Origin: Mixia osmundae IAM 14324
Lineage: Eukaryota > Basidiomycota > Mixiomycetes > Mixiales > Mixiaceae
NCBI RefSeq assembly: GCF_000708205.1
Contig: NW_014575555.1
Span: forward strand, 597,189 to 661,188
Length of the DNA: 64,000 nucleotides
Direction of reading: 5' to 3'
The notes under the pieces are model-generated. The model saw only the letters and a list, made by a program, of their open reading frames with translations, was not told the DNA's origin and searched no databases. Of this stretch, positions 1 to 12,688 are shown piece after piece. Within the stretch, counting starts at the first letter, position 1. The number at the start of each line of letters is the position of its first letter. Both the position numbers and the translations under genes were made by a program.

Positions 1-409
1 CCGGTAGTGTAAGGCCGACCCTGACTTACTGACAGCGGAAGAGAGCGAGATCCAGGAGACGATGGGGATCCAAGCAGGGACGTTGTTCCACCAAGCATCT
101 TGGACGCCCTTTGCGGTCGACACGGGGTGCGAGTCGTTCTGCTCCTTGTCCTTGAGCGTGCCCGTAGGGGCTGCCGAGTATTGAGGCAAGAGCGGTGCAG
201 GCGATGCGCCCCGGGAGGCCGCTCGGGAATGGCTCGCGGCAGGACTCGGAGAGCCCTTGCGCTCGCTCTGGGGATCATTCATTGCGATGGCGGGACACGA
301 CGGCTCTGACGACGGCTATCACGCTTAGCGCGAGTCGCGACGAGACAGCGACAGTGCTTGCTTGCCAGCGTGTCGGAGTCACAGGCGATCGGGCCAAGCA
401 CCGGTCATC
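1..409. other. upstream region of the arrestin-like gene
   Basis: No supported gene. Short open frames here have no ATG-led coding look and no family motif. It probably holds the promoter and 5' leader of the gene starting at 410. An upstream exon of that gene cannot be excluded, because many genes in this window have tiny first exons. Confidence 0.4.
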
Positions 410-2089
410 ATGCTGTCCTTCATGGACAAGAGTCGCTTGACGATCCAGCATGAGCCAGAGATTCACTTCATTCGGCCACTGACGGCATCAGAGATTGGCT
501 CTTCTGCACCGAGGCAGGACTCTGTCTGCTCTGGTTCGCTCATCTTGACGCTGTCCAAGGACAAGGAGTTGCCCGTGCCGACAGCGATCAGCAGCAAAGG
601 CAAGGAGCCCGGCAAGATCACGGTCTCCATCGTCGGACAGGCAGACGTCGCCTTTGGAGAGTTGCCGTACGAGAGTGCGACGATCTATGACAACAGTGTG
701 ACCTTGTCTGCCATCGATGCTACACAGGCCAACGCGCGCGGTGCCGTCGTGCTCAGGCAGGGCGATCACACCTTTGACTGGTCTTTTATCATTCAAAGCA
801 GTATCGCGCCTTACGAAAGGAGCCGGTACGGCAGGATCACCTATTGGATCAAAGCAGTCGCATGCGGCATGGGCCCGCTGGGCTCAGACTTGACCGCCAC
901 CAGACGACTCGCCTTCATAGCCAGTCCAGGGGGAAGTCTGGCACAAGACGCCGAGCAAGGCCTGTCCAGCTCTGCCATGCAACTCTCGGATCTCGCGCTC
1001 TTTGTCGATATCAGAGAGCCAAACTGTGAGATCGGCTCCCTGCACTTCAACTTGCTCTCCAAGCAGTTCACCGTCAGCGGCCTGGCTCTCTTCAACCTTG
1101 CCGTCAGTATGCCGCCTCAAGAGATCGATGTCGCTTCAGTGACGCTCAGCATGACTCAGCGGTACGAGCTGACAAGCCCAAGAAGATTCGCTGTCAAGGA
1201 TCCCGTACCGGCCAGTAAGGCGACCGTCAAGGTACCGCCACCCCACAGACGTACCGTCGTCAAGCTGGACGGTCATTCAGAATATGCAGCCGGCAGCAAT
1301 CTGCTAGAGGCGCACGAGCTTTTGCCAGATACGACGTTGAGCGAAGAAGATGCCCAAGCAGAGCTCGAGGAGCAGGTAAGCCTTTGTTGGGCTCCCCCGC
1401 ACTGTCTTGCTCACGACGAACAATAGCATCGAGGTAGACATGCATCGACCCACGGTCACCATTCGTCTGGCATGCCCGCTGCGACCATCACCCGGTCAGG
1501 TCCCCTCAGCGCATCGCCCTCGCCGTCGACGACACCTCGGGGCCAATCGCCCTCGCGAGGCGGCTTCCGGTCCACAAGTCGCAAGCCGAGCAAAGCAGCG
1601 AGCGGGTCTGACAAGCCGCTCAAGTCGTTCAAGAGGCTCAGGGTAGGCGAGCGGCTCACAACGTCCTGGCTTGCTCGGGTGCCCAACGACGATGTCTTGC
1701 GGCCGAGCACTCATCCGGGATCGATCACGCCCATCAGAGTGTCGCACGAGCTAGCTCTCGAGATCAGGTACTCGCTACCCGACGATCCCAAGACACGGAT
1801 CCTGACGATCAAGAAGCCGGTCTTACTGGCTTCTTGCTGCTGCTCGGACGAGAACCTGAAGCTGCCTTCGTACGAAGAAGTGGCAGGTCCGGCGAGCGAA
1901 TACACATCACCCGACACGCATCCTATGGCAGACACGAGGCACGATTGCCAATGCAGGCTCACGTTTGAACAGCTTTTACAGGAGCAGAAGACCTGGCTGA
2001 CCAGCGAGCTCGTCAGTCGTCGGTACGGTGCGCAAGCGCCAACTTCTGCCGCTCTGGAAGCGGCCTGGCAAGCAAAGTCCCGTCAGTAG
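410..2089 (+). CDS. alpha-arrestin-like protein (LDB19/ART family)
   Basis: Exons 410..1375 and 1427..2089, with a 51-bp GTAAGC...TAG intron; about 542 residues. The first about 180 residues have the beta-rich pattern of an arrestin N domain (FIRPL near the start, then GSLILTLSK and ITVSIVGQADV), followed by an arrestin-C-like stretch and a Ser/Pro-rich tail. A motif LPSYEEV near the C terminus resembles the PY motif by which ART adaptors recruit the Rsp5 ubiquitin ligase. By family, such proteins direct ubiquitination and endocytosis of plasma-membrane transporters. The start is the first in-frame ATG; a second ATG lies 15 bp downstream. The family call rests on overall pattern and the PY-like motif, so the substrate is unknown. 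Confidence 0.65.
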
Positions 2090-2843
2090 TCCGTTCGCTA
2101 TGTTGTTGTACAGCAAGAATTCACCTAGATGCACCGCCTTGGCAGAATTTGCCACATGGCGCGCGCGACAGTGTGGTGACTTCCCGTCAAGAGTTTTCAT
2201 GTCTGTCCGACGGGCAAAGCGCAGTACAATCGACGGTCATCGTCCATCAGAGTCGACTGTGCGGTCCTTGGCAGGGAGATCAGTAGTGGGCAGGTAGCAG
2301 AGGATCCCAGATAGTCCGAGCGAGACGCTGAGGACAGATCTACGCACAGACAGTCCACCTAGACCAACGCCAGCTTCTTTTTCCCGGGAATCAGCAGCGT
2401 GTGCGCAGAGTTCCGCCAGTCAAACGTCTCCGCGGAAGTCGAGGAGGTCGCTGCCGACATACTTGACTCGACGGCGTAGAGCAGACACGTTTCGAACGAG
2501 TCTATCGTCCGCTCTGCCTCGCGCGAGCCGAGTCTCGGCCACTGACAATCTACCCAACACTCTTGAGCGGACTAAGCACACAGGGACAGGTCAGTCTATC
2601 CACGCTGCTCGCACCCTTTTGGCAGCGAGCTCAACCAGCTTGAGCAGTCGGTAGTCACCTCATCCCGTGATTGACGATCATGTCAATATAGGCATATCAT
2701 ACCGCATACCGCCGGACAGAAGCATCCACCACCGCAGACCCGCCCTATTCCCACGACAGCTAGGCAATAGTCCACAGGCAGCTTGATCCGATCTACACTG
2801 CCACCACACAACCGCATAAAGATAGCGCCCTCTTTCGCACAGC
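2090..2843. other. intergenic region between arrestin-like gene and KRE6
   Basis: About 750 bp with no coding-quality frame on either strand and no repeat or RNA gene that I can see. It should contain the 3' end of the arrestin-like gene and the KRE6 promoter. Confidence 0.4.
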
Positions 2844-5800
2844 ATGTCACATTCACCGCCTGACGAGCCCAGATCGAGCGAGTCTTCCGCCTCGTTCACC
2901 TCGATCCCCCAAGCAGATTCACCAGGAGATGTAGACACACAGTATCTCCAGAGCGCGCAGGCTCGCTACGCCCGGTGGACACAAGAAGAGCAAGCGAGCG
3001 CATCTGCTGGCCTACCGCCGGGCGCAGCACTGCCGGCCTCCACCTCGCAGGCTTTTACCGCTGCCGCCATCGCTCGGTCAAAAGAGCCAGCGAGCAAGAC
3101 GCAAAGTCTAGCCAGCAATAGCACCGAGGAATCTGACGGTACAGCTTCACACGAATATCCTCCCTCGAGCTCGTCCGGATCAGGTTCAGGATCCTCAAAC
3201 AGCGGCCCGACCACACGGCCGCAGCGTACGAGCAGGCTGTCCGGCCAGGCTGATCCGTCACAACTCAGCGGTTCTCCTTCGTCCAGAAGCAGCCTGTCAG
3301 ATGCGCGAACGGGTAATGGCAGACCCGGCGCAAGACCTCGTCCCGCATCAGGAGCTGCCGGCTCGAGCTACAACAGGCCCATGTCGACAGGCAATACGCG
3401 ACCTGAACACAACAAGCGCAGCAGTCTCGCTGGCTTCTTGCCAGCCTTTCAGCACAATCCTCAGCGCAGCTCGGTAGCCTCGGCCACATCGTCACGGGCC
3501 GGAGTCGCTCCTGCCAACGCCCTTGCACAGCTCTCATCCGGTCAGCTAGGCGGAGATTACTCGCGCTACAGCTTCGGTGCTGGCTCGTATGTTCCCAGTG
3601 CGAATCGCATGCCCAATTCGACGAGCTCGCCCATGCTGAGCCCGCCACCGGGCTCAAACACGCAAGGCTCACTTTCGCCCTCGTCTTCGTCCTTCGCTGC
3701 TCAGAGCAATGTCGAGACCTCGTCAATCGAGCGCGCTGCTTCGCCTGGTCCTTCTGTCAGTGGCAGCACAAGCCCGCTCATCACGACTTCGCATGGTGGT
3801 ACTCAGGCTGCTCAAGCAGCGGCTGCAGCTGCCGCAATCTCAGCCTCGCCGCACTTCCTGCGCCAGTACCATCATCGTAACGAGTCTTCGTCAGCAACGA
3901 TTCCGATAGATGATCAAGACTTTATGCTGCCCGCTTTGCCCTATGCTGAAGGTCGAAGTCGCATGGCAAGCTTCGCAGGAGACTCTGTACATTCCAGCGA
4001 GGGCTATGGAAGCAAGCATTGGGGCGCCATGAGCAGCCACAGCCGACCGCAAAGCATGGATTCGACAACCATGCGCAGCGTCATCGGTGGCATGCCATCC
4101 AGGTCAGTCTTCTCGAGGACAGACGTTACTTGAGCTGACAGGCAGCGCAGACAAAGTATGGCGGATGTGCTCGCCCAAACTGCGACCACTGATCGTCTTT
4201 TGTGGGATCCTGCCAACGAAGAGGAGGATGACTATCTACATCATCCCACAAAAGAAGATTACGCTATTAGGTCAAAGAAGCTAGGCTCGCTGTACTCTGA
4301 TGGCGGCGCGAGCGGCTACTCGTCTACCAAGCTCCTACTCAGCTTACCGCCGGGTACGATGGCCGAGAAAGAGGCCGATGACGGTAAACATTATCATGGT
4401 TTCTGGGGCACCATCAGTCGTCGTGGTCTCATCAACCTCATCAGCATTGTCTGCCTCATCGGTGGGCTTCTTGCGCTCTTTTTGGGTTGGCCGCTTGCAG
4501 TCTATGCCAACGGTGTCCCACTTGACTATCTCGGTGGTTTCAATGTCGGAGGCACGAACGCGACTGGCCAGGTGGCTTCTATACCGCAGCTGCCTTCACT
4601 CATCGATCGCGACACTCCGAAATCGGCGTACACCCGTACGGGTATAGATGGCGCAGACTATAGTCTTGTCTTCAGCGACGAATTTGAGCAAGACGGTCGC
4701 ACTTTCTGGCCAGGCGATGATCCATTCTGGGAAGCGATGGACTTTAACTATTATGCTACATACAATCTCGAATGGGATGATCCAGATGCGATAATCACCA
4801 AGGACGGCAGTCTCCAGATCACCATGTCGCAGCAAGACCTGCACAACTTAGCGTATCGCTCCGGCTTCCTTTCTTCCTGGAACAAATTTTGCTTCACTGG
4901 TGGCTATGTCGAAGTTTCCGTCTCTTTGCCTGGCAACTCGCACGTCTATGGCTTCTGGCCCGCCGTCTGGATGATGGGGAACCTTGGTCGCGCTGGCTAC
5001 GGAGCCACTAATGACGGCGTCTGGCCATACTCGTACAACGACTGTGGCGACACGACGTATTACGGCACTCTGGCCCGACAACATGATGCCTCCGGTGTGC
5101 CTGCTGCTGCTCTGACGTCGGGCTCGCAAGACTACGGCGGCGTGCTATCGTACCTGCCCGGGCAGAAATTGTCTGCTTGCACGTGCTCGACAGCAAATAT
5201 TCCCGACGATCACCCAGGGCCGGCGGTCAACGTCGGCAGAGGAGCGCCTGAGATTGATATCCTAGAAGCTCAGGTCGATCCCTCCGGCGTTGGTTCTGCG
5301 TCTCAGTCGATGTCTGTTGCGCCCTTCGATGCTGCCTACAATTGGAACAATGTCACTGATCTGCTGATTGTCAACACGACCGGTACGGAACTCAACAAGT
5401 ACAAGGGCTCAATCACGCAAGAGTCTGCTTCGGCCGTCACGCTCCTCGATGCGGTCTCTTACAATGGCGTCAAATATCAATCCTTTGGCGTCGAGTATCA
5501 GCCAGGCTCGACAGCAGACTCTGGCATCTCCTGGACGGTGGGAGGAGCGCAGACTTGGCGACTCGAAGCATCTGCGATGGGTCCGAATGCAGAGACCATG
5601 ATCGCCACTCGGCCGATCTCACAAGAGCCCATGTACATCATGATCAACTTTGGCATCTCGACCAAATTCCAGGGTATACCAGAGTACACTAAGCTCACAT
5701 TCCCGTCGACGATGTATATCGATTAGTACGATCCTGCTCATTGATTACGAGAAAATCGAACTGACGCTCCGGACGCAGTGTGCGAGTATATCAACGGACA

Positions 5801-6000
5801 GACAGCTATAATGTCGGTTGCGATCCACCCGACTATCCCACGACAGCATACATCAACAGCCATCTTGAAGCCTACGACAACGTCAACAGGACGACCTGGG
5901 CACAGGCAGGCTATACCAAGCCCGTCAATAGCAGGAATGGCGTAAGTCATCGATCTCACTCCGTACTCTCGCTCATGTGTCTGACCTGCAGACCTGCTGA
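2844..6000 (+). CDS. KRE6: beta-1,6-glucan synthesis protein KRE6/SKN1 (GH16-like)
   Basis: Exons 2844..4102, 4151..5725, 5779..5941 and 5992..6000, about 1001 residues. The second exon could begin at 4142 instead, since two AG sites keep frame. Residues 1 to about 500 are Ser/Gly-rich and probably cytoplasmic. One membrane segment follows ([20 protein letters not shown]). The lumenal part carries the GH16/SKN1 domain with the catalytic motif EIDILE. The last two exons restore the conserved tail: YVRVYQ, then [13 protein letters not shown] and a final Thr-Cys. Kre6 acts in the ER/Golgi in cell-wall beta-1,6-glucan assembly. The last coding exon is only 9 nt. The stop lies 79 bp from the stop of the convergent protease gene. 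Confidence 0.93.
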
Positions 6001-6079
6001 GACATGCGCGAGCTACACGCGATGGACATTGATACGGCACCTGTATATTCCGTTATTGGCACTAATGCATGACCTCAAA

Positions 6080-7895
6080 CTACATTGAAGTGAAGACTAA
6101 GCCCGCCAAGATGAACGCCAGACTGATGCGTGACCTCGACGAAGATCCGAACATCACGGCCTCGTTAAAAGTTGCGAGCTTGACAGATACCGATCGATCT
6201 CGCTGGCGGATGCCGCCGATGGTCTGCGTTGTCTCTGCCCAGCCGACTCGTCTGTTGGTACTGTCAAAGACGGTATAGTATTGCTGAAGAACCTTGAGGC
6301 CGAGCACAAATTCGAAACCAGCGTCTTTGAGCGGACCGAGAGACGAGACGATGCCGAGGGACGCGTTCGATGCGCTTTCAAGACCAAGCGCCGCCATTTC
6401 CTCGCGACTGAACACTTGCTCCTTGGGCGCAAGGACGAGTGTAGCTGAGCCCAAATCGATCTGAAGATCCGGCATGTCGTTGAGCTTTGCAAAGTTGATC
6501 AGGCCAGTGCCTGGATCGAGTCGAGCACCGCTAGCCTCTATGGTCTCTAGATATCTCGCCATGAACTGATCGCTGCCCATAAAGAGCGTGGACCCAGTAT
6601 CAATCAAGCAGGGGCCAGAGCCGAGCACTTTGCCATTCGCGCGAACGGTGGCTTCAACAGCAAAATGACGGGCGGCTTTGCCTTCACTGACCAGATTCGT
6701 GTATGTGATCTCGCTCTGGTCTCTTATAGAGGCGTGATCAATACTGCCGAACGTAATTTTGCCGCCGGTCCTTGCGAGAGAGATGCCGACGACCATATCC
6801 TTTGTAGCGCCCGAGTCAAAAAGCCGTTCCGTTACCGTTGGCAGGGTCTGGGTGACATTCGGAAAGAGACTGCCTTGCATCAGACTGCGGCCTCCTAGCC
6901 CGAGGATGCCTTCTACGCCGTCTGGGAGGCCGTTGAAAGTCGTACCGATTCCCAGGGGTGTATCTTCCGCGACCAGTGGGCCAAGGGTCAATTTATCCTC
7001 ATAGACAGGTCCGGAAGCGAAGGCTGAGCCGTACTGCGTTGCGAAAGACTCTGGTCTGTGTCTCGAGCTATTTGTTCGAAAGTCTCGGCGCTGGGGATCG
7101 AGGACCGTCATCGCACTGCCAGTATCGAGCACGAGCCGGTGTAGTGTGCCGGGCGTGCCGATGACGACGTCGAGCCTACGATTTGACTTCAGATCAAGCT
7201 GGGATCCAAGGACTCGAAGCTTACGCGTAGCTTGAGATCAAATTAACGGCGGGCGATGTTGCAGCCGCGCGTGAGGTGTGATTCATAACATCGCGCTGGT
7301 TCAGCAGCTGAGGCATGGCGGGCAGGCTCTGCGGCTGTAGCTGACCGGGCTGAGCAGGCATCTGCAATTTTGGCTGGGGCGGTAGCTGTAGCTTGGGCTG
7401 AGGCGGAAGCTGAAGAGTCGGGGGTATAGGCAGCTGGTTCGCGGACAGCGAGGCGTTTGCGGGCCGTGTGATCGTGGTCGTTGTGGTCTTGCTGATGCCG
7501 TTGAATGTTGTCGTCTTTGTGCTCGTGGACATATAGTAAGGTAGCTGCTGCTGCATGCTCGGCGGCGGGGGCGGCGATGTCTGCTGCTGAGACGAGGGTG
7601 GCGAGGACTGCTGGGTCGCGTTTTGAGTGGTTTGCTTCTGAGGTGCAGAGGGTGGCGGCCTAGGCTGCTCGAGCTGCATCTGTGCCATACCTGCTGGCAT
7701 TGGAAGCTGCTCAACTTGGGCATATAAGCCGATCTGTGAGAGGCTGAGCGCTCTGAGTCTGTCGCGGATAACGAGAGCGTTCGGCTCGAGCGCAGATCGA
7801 GGCTTTGGCGGGTCCAGTTGGGCCAATCTGAAGGTGACAGCGCATTGTGCTAGGCCTACTAGTCCTGCCGAGGCGCACAACAATAAGAGCCTCAT
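6080..7895 (-). CDS. GPI-type secreted aspartic protease (A1, yapsin-like) 1
   Basis: Exons 7895..7225 and 7175..6080, about 588 residues; the 49-bp intron splits the sequence before the IGTPG strand. A signal peptide ([18 protein letters not shown]) is followed by a Pro/Gln-rich propeptide-like region of about 200 residues with tandem PQPKLQ units, then a pepsin fold. Both active-site motifs are intact: LDTGS and, about 160 residues later, LIDTGST. The C terminus ends in a hydrophobic stretch ([14 protein letters not shown]) after a small-residue site, as in GPI-anchored yapsins. Family knowledge suggests cell-wall protein processing. The start is the ATG opening the signal peptide. It is divergent from the Ser/Thr-rich membrane protein gene. 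Confidence 0.87.
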
Positions 7896-8203
7896 TGTCT
7901 TGATGGTGTCGCTCCTTGTTGTTATTGTTTGTGAGCATGGCCGGGTGATCATACAAGGGCAAGCATGGGAAGACCGTGGTCGGACCTCCTGGCGACGTAG
8001 ACCATGCGTCTTGAACCTGGCATATGCAGTTGGTGAGGACCATAGACAGCGAAGAGGGGGTGTCGATGCCTGGGCATATTGACCGGCGATAGCAAATCAA
8101 GTTGCCGCCTTTGGCCGGCGCGTGGTCGCGTGGACGCAGATCCACATCATCACCACAAAAAGAGAGAGAGAGAGACCATTGGCGGCACAGTGGGCTGACA
8201 AGG
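7896..8203. promoter_or_regulatory. divergent promoter region (protease 1 / Ser-Thr-rich membrane protein)
   Basis: 308 bp separate the start codons of two outward-facing cell-surface genes. It contains a short AG dinucleotide run next to the plus-strand gene. No specific binding site could be assigned. Confidence 0.5.
8161..8174. repeat. (AG)7 microsatellite
   Basis: Seven perfect AG units, 30 bp upstream of the ATG at 8204. Confidence 0.9.
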
Positions 8204-9870
8204 ATGGCAGATTGTCAGACGTTCTACTCGACAGAGTACTACACTGCCACCGTCAACAGCCAGCGGGTCATCACGAGCACCTACACCGATCCTGGCTTGC
8301 CCATCACCATCAACAGCACCCTCGGCAATCTACTCACCTCGCTCTTTCCTGTGGGCGAACATGAAGCTACTGACATGTCCGTATGGCTCATCTCGTGCTG
8401 TTCTGTCAGGGCCAGGTACACACGACCATCATCACGAGCAATGTCCAGTCCACCTCCGTGGGATCATCCGTCATCGCAGTCTCGTCAAGCTGCTCGACCT
8501 CCCCCACCACAACAAGCCCTTCCACAAGCCCGACCAGCACACCCATCACAAGCGCTGCTCCGACGACCAGTCCGATCCCAATAGTAGTGGCCACCACGAC
8601 CTCGAGCAGTGTCATCGTCGTCGCTTCACCCAGTTCGAGCAGTACTTTGCCAGATGCCACGAGCTCCGCGGCTGCAGTGACGACAACGCCTGCGGTGATC
8701 CTCACGCCGGGTACAAGCAGTGGCGGCCAATTGACAAGCACGAGGATAGCCTCAACCAGCTTCTCCACCACTATCGTTATTGTGACTGCGGGCGATGGCA
8801 GTATGAGCACGAGCACTTCAATCATTGGCTCACTCGTGCCCGTCTCCGACACATCCTCTGGTGGTTCTACCTCCACAGGCACGATCGTTGGTGCCGTCAT
8901 AGGCTCACTCGTCGGTCTCATCGTTCTGGCCGGCTTGATCTTCTTTGCCTGCGCAAGGCGGCGGCGTCAAAGAGCCGGCCCTAACAACGGAGATGTGTTT
9001 ACCGATCAGATGTGGGAGCCAGGAGCCCACAAGGAGGTTGGCACTGCAGACGACGACGAAGAAGAGTTTGCAGACGGCACAGCGATTGGCACTGTCGACG
9101 GCAGCCACGCCCGTCACGCGTCAATGTCGAGTTCGGGTCTGATGCACACACCCATCGGTCAGTACTCCGCCGGTGACTACTACAGTGCAGACACGCACTA
9201 CAATGCCGGCCAGCAATATTCCCAAGTCTCTCACGGGCGCAACATGTCAGAGAGCTCTGCCTCTGGCAATCTGCAAGATCCCCGCGCCTCGATGCGAGCA
9301 TCAGTCATGTCACAACAGCCGCAATACTACTCGAGCTACGATGCACCACTTCCCACACATGCCCACAGGCAGTCCATGCATGGCATCATCGAAGACTCAC
9401 CCCGGCGCACCCTCTCGACGCGCAGTGTGGATTATGCTCGTTCGTCATTCGATAGACCGGAGCGCGAGCTCCCTCCGGCCATTGTCACGACATCTGACAG
9501 TGGTCACGGGCAATCGAGACCGGTCAATCCTCGTCGCATGAGCTCAAAGACATCTCTACGGCGATACGGCCACATCAACACTCTGGCCGAGGAAGACGAA
9601 GCCGCTTCCCTAACGCGAGCGCGAGAAGAGCTCGAGGTTCCCCTGGCGACGCCACATCTCGAAACGGATTCGCTCCATGACGGCTCATCGGCCAACACGA
9701 GCTCGGCACCTGCGACGCCCTACGATGCTCAAGCGCAAGCAAACGATCCTCGCTTCTGGCGAAACAGTGCTCTTATTGCAGCGCCGGGCCAGCAAAACGG
9801 CGGCAAGCCTGGCGATCCAGCATTGGCCGGTATCGTCTCCCAATGGGAGCAAGCCGGCTTCATCTCCTGA
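8204..9870 (+). CDS. Ser/Thr-rich single-pass membrane protein
   Basis: Exons 8204..8350 and 8410..9870, about 535 residues. The 59-bp intron is placed by a GTGGGC donor and a near-perfect branch site TACTGAC at about 8368; the same donor recurs in other genes here. Residues about 60-220 are dominated by Ser, Thr, Val and Pro, as in O-mannosylated ectodomains. One membrane helix follows (TIVGAVIGSLVGLIVLAGLIFF), then Arg-rich ARRRRQR and a Ser-rich cytoplasmic tail. The layout resembles fungal wall-stress sensors (Mid2/Wsc type), but no WSC cysteine motif or clear signal peptide is visible. It lies between two GPI-type protease genes. Function not identified. Confidence 0.7.
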
Positions 9871-9991
9871 TGACGACCTCTCATGATGGACATTACGGTC
9901 GGACACGCATCCACTTGTTTATGTATTCAGCACGTCTGTGAGAAATATCGGATTGCAAGCTTGTTATGTCAGAGTGCGAGGCAGGTACAAC

Positions 9992-11689
9992 TTAGAGCAA
10001 GAATGCTAGGGCGGTGGTACCGAGCAGAAGGGCTGCAGCCTGAACGCTCTGAGCAGCCTCTCCCGTATTGCGTGGGGCTGAGCTCTTGAAGATAGATCCA
10101 AACGCATTGGCGATAGAAGAGGCTACATCGGTCTGCGCGCCTTGCGTCGAGGCCGTGCCGGACGGGGGTGCTTGCATGGGCGCTTGTTGACCGGTCACCT
10201 GTGCAGTAGCACCCACGCTTGCGTTCGCACCGGTCTGATCGGGCTGACTGACACCTGCGCTAGCTTGTAAAGGACTCGTGCCCGGAACGGCGTTGCTGGA
10301 TGCGCCACTCGTAATGGCCGAGGATTGCTGAAGAGCCGATGTCTGTGCGGACTGCTGAGGTAAAGTCAAAGCAACGTCATTGTTCGTGCCGCCTTGCGTG
10401 AGCCGAGTGTTTGCAAATCCCACTCTCGGAGGCATGCCGCTGTCAAAGACGACAAAGAGGCGCTGCAGGACTGATTGGCCGATGATACCGTCTAGCCCGC
10501 TTCCCGAAGGCGTGCCGAGAGAGCCCATGATGCCCCATGCATCAAATCCGGTAGGCAAGACGCCCAGCATCGAGTTGAGCTCGGATGGAAAGACTTGAGC
10601 TTCTGCCGACAAGGTATACGTTGATTTGCCGAACGTGAGAGCCAGCGATTGGAGAGCAGAGCGCTTGACAGCGAGCAGACCAGATCGGGCATCCACTTTG
10701 CCTCCGACGGCTTTCTGATAGACAGAGAAGTAATCTGAGGCAAGGAGGGCAATGGAGGTGCCCGTATCGATCTGTGCCTCGCCAAGTCAGTGCAGCCCGC
10801 CTCAATACCGCTCCGGGCTTACGATAACAGGCGCATTGTTGCACACGCGAGCAGTGCCGACTGCTACACTGAGGTCCACACCCCAAAATCGACCAGCTTG
10901 CGGGGCTTTGGTGATAGGCACGAAATTGAGCTCGCCCACGAAAGAGTCGTTGTCGATAGCTCCAAAGGTGACGCGAGTGTTTTGGGCATCGACCTTGTTG
11001 CCAGGCTGCATGGCCACACTGAGGTAAGGCTGCGAGATGATGCCTTGTGATAGCAGATTGTCCATGAGGGTAGGAATCGTTTCCTGTGGTGCGCCTACGA
11101 TGGTGCGTGAGGTGAGAGCGACACCGCCGATGCCGGCTATACCGTCGGCATCTTGAAAGTCTCTTGTCTGCGTGGCGATCGTGATACCCTGGTTTTTGAT
11201 CACCATCGGGCCTATCGTGATCTGATCATTGACGAGGTCTCCTTGCATGGCACCGGTGCCATAGCTGAGCGAGACCTTCTTGCCCGTCGAGACTGTCGTC
11301 GATGATTTGTTGACGGGCTGTAGTGAGCCAGCCCAGGTGTTGCTCGATCCCGAGTCGAGGATGAGCAGCTTCACATCGCCATCTGCTCCGATACCCACCG
11401 GAATGAGGACCTCGTTGATTTTGTTGGTTCCGATGACCTGACCGGCAGCAAAGGAATGAACAAAGTTGTCTTGCCCTTGGTTCATCTGCATGCGAGCACG
11501 CAAACGGGCAGAATCACCGAAATTGAGTCCAGTCTCATTCTGCGCCGAAGCTGCTCTTTCGGGGGTCGTGTACCTGACGACGCCATTGAGTTGGATGCTC
11601 GATCCTGCTGCTCCTTGTGATGGCGAAGGAGCCGCGAGTGAAGCAGAGACAAGCAAGGCGCCGGCCAGGAGACTCTTTGAGATTGACAT
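9992..11689 (-). CDS. GPI-type secreted aspartic protease (A1, yapsin-like) 2
   Basis: Exons 11689..10823 and 10771..9992, about 548 residues, with a 51-bp GTAAGC...CAG intron just before the second active-site motif. A signal peptide (MSISKSLLAGALLVSASLA) leads into a propeptide and a pepsin fold with LILDSGSS and IDTGTS. The first motif has Ser instead of Thr after Asp, a variant that occurs in active A1 proteases. A Gln/Ser/Ala-rich tail ends in a hydrophobic stretch (AAALLLGTTALAFLL) consistent with a GPI signal. It shares family and architecture with the protease at 6080-7895 but has different linkers, so it is a divergent paralogue and not a recent duplicate. Confidence 0.87.
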
Positions 11690-11939
11690 GACCAGGGATC
11701 GCCGTGCTGGGGCGAGACTGGTCTATATAGAGGTACACTGGCGACAGAGACAGGCGGATGGGATAGCTTGAGAGCATCGCTTCGTTTGCAAGCCATGACA
11801 TGGGAAGACAAGCCACTGTGGGATCTGCGCTCGAGTCGGGGCCCGGGTGACGTGGGTGACGTGGAAGGACAGACGACACGTGGCAGCCGTGGCAGAGCGA
11901 ACTCGCCGGAGACTCAATTGCAAGGCTCTCTCTGGCAGC
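11690..11939. promoter_or_regulatory. divergent promoter region (protease 2 / Y14)
   Basis: 250 bp separate the protease start codon from the Y14 start. It includes a repeated GACGTGG word near 11851-11864. No known site is assigned. Confidence 0.4.
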
Positions 11940-12688
11940 ATGGACATTGGTGAGCAGCGGCATGTTCACGTGTCGCAGGAAAGCCTCTCACACCGACAGA
12001 GCGGCAGATCAACCGGCAGTAACGAGAAAGGGGCGAGGCTTCAAATCAGGCGAGTCTTCAGAGGCAGGCGCAGTCACTGAGCTTACCCTCGAGAGACGCA
12101 CGCAGGCGACAGGCCAGAGGATGCGACGGCACAGTACGAGTCGCTCAAGCAAGACGAGCTCGAGACGGCAGGCGCGCTCGGCAATGCAGCAAGATGTGAG
12201 CTCGAGCAAGTCTTTGAACGACGAGCGAGGCGTTGAAGAGTGCCATCCTTCACAGCTATCGAGGGATGGATCGTCATCGTGACCGGCCTGCACGAGGAGT
12301 GCTCTGAAGAAGATCTGCAAGACAAGTTTGGCGACTTTGGGGAGATCAAGAACTTGCATCTCAACTTGGACAGACGAACGGGCTACGTCAAGGTGATCAT
12401 CTCTTCACTTCAGCCCGACATGGTGCTCATCGTTTGTGCAGGGCTATGCTCTTGTCGAGTACGAGACGCGCGCAGAAGCGGAGGCTGCCATCAGTGGTGC
12501 ATCAGGTACCGAGCTACTCGAACAGACCCTTCAATGCGACTTTGCTTTCGTGCGACCGCCACCGTGCGTCGAGTCATAGCATGCTTGCTTCTCGACGTTG
12601 ACGCGCCTACGTTTACAGATCTAGTGAGAAAGCCAGCAAGCCGCGACGGGCGAGAAGCAGGAGTCCGATCAGGAGGAACATCGACTAA
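11940..12688 (+). CDS. Y14: exon junction complex RNA-binding protein Y14 (RBM8A)
   Basis: Six exons: 11940..11949, 12020..12049, 12106..12195, 12256..12392, 12442..12563 and 12619..12688, about 152 residues. The model recovers the family order: RKGRGF near the N terminus, an acidic linker, [14 protein letters not shown] opening the [21 protein letters not shown] (RNP motifs), and an Arg/Ser tail with SRSPIRR. Y14 binds Magoh and marks spliced mRNA. Exon 1 encodes only three codons plus one base. The second intron either uses a GC donor (TCAG|GCGAGT) or runs 12054..12112 with a weak GT donor; both keep frame. Core family call is secure; N-terminal exons are less so. Confidence 0.88.

Noticed and set aside
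8381-8409. 29-bp intron (GTATGG...CAG) in the Ser/Thr-rich membrane protein
   Set aside because: Too short for local norms and lacks a branch site. The 59-bp alternative from 8351 includes TACTGAC.
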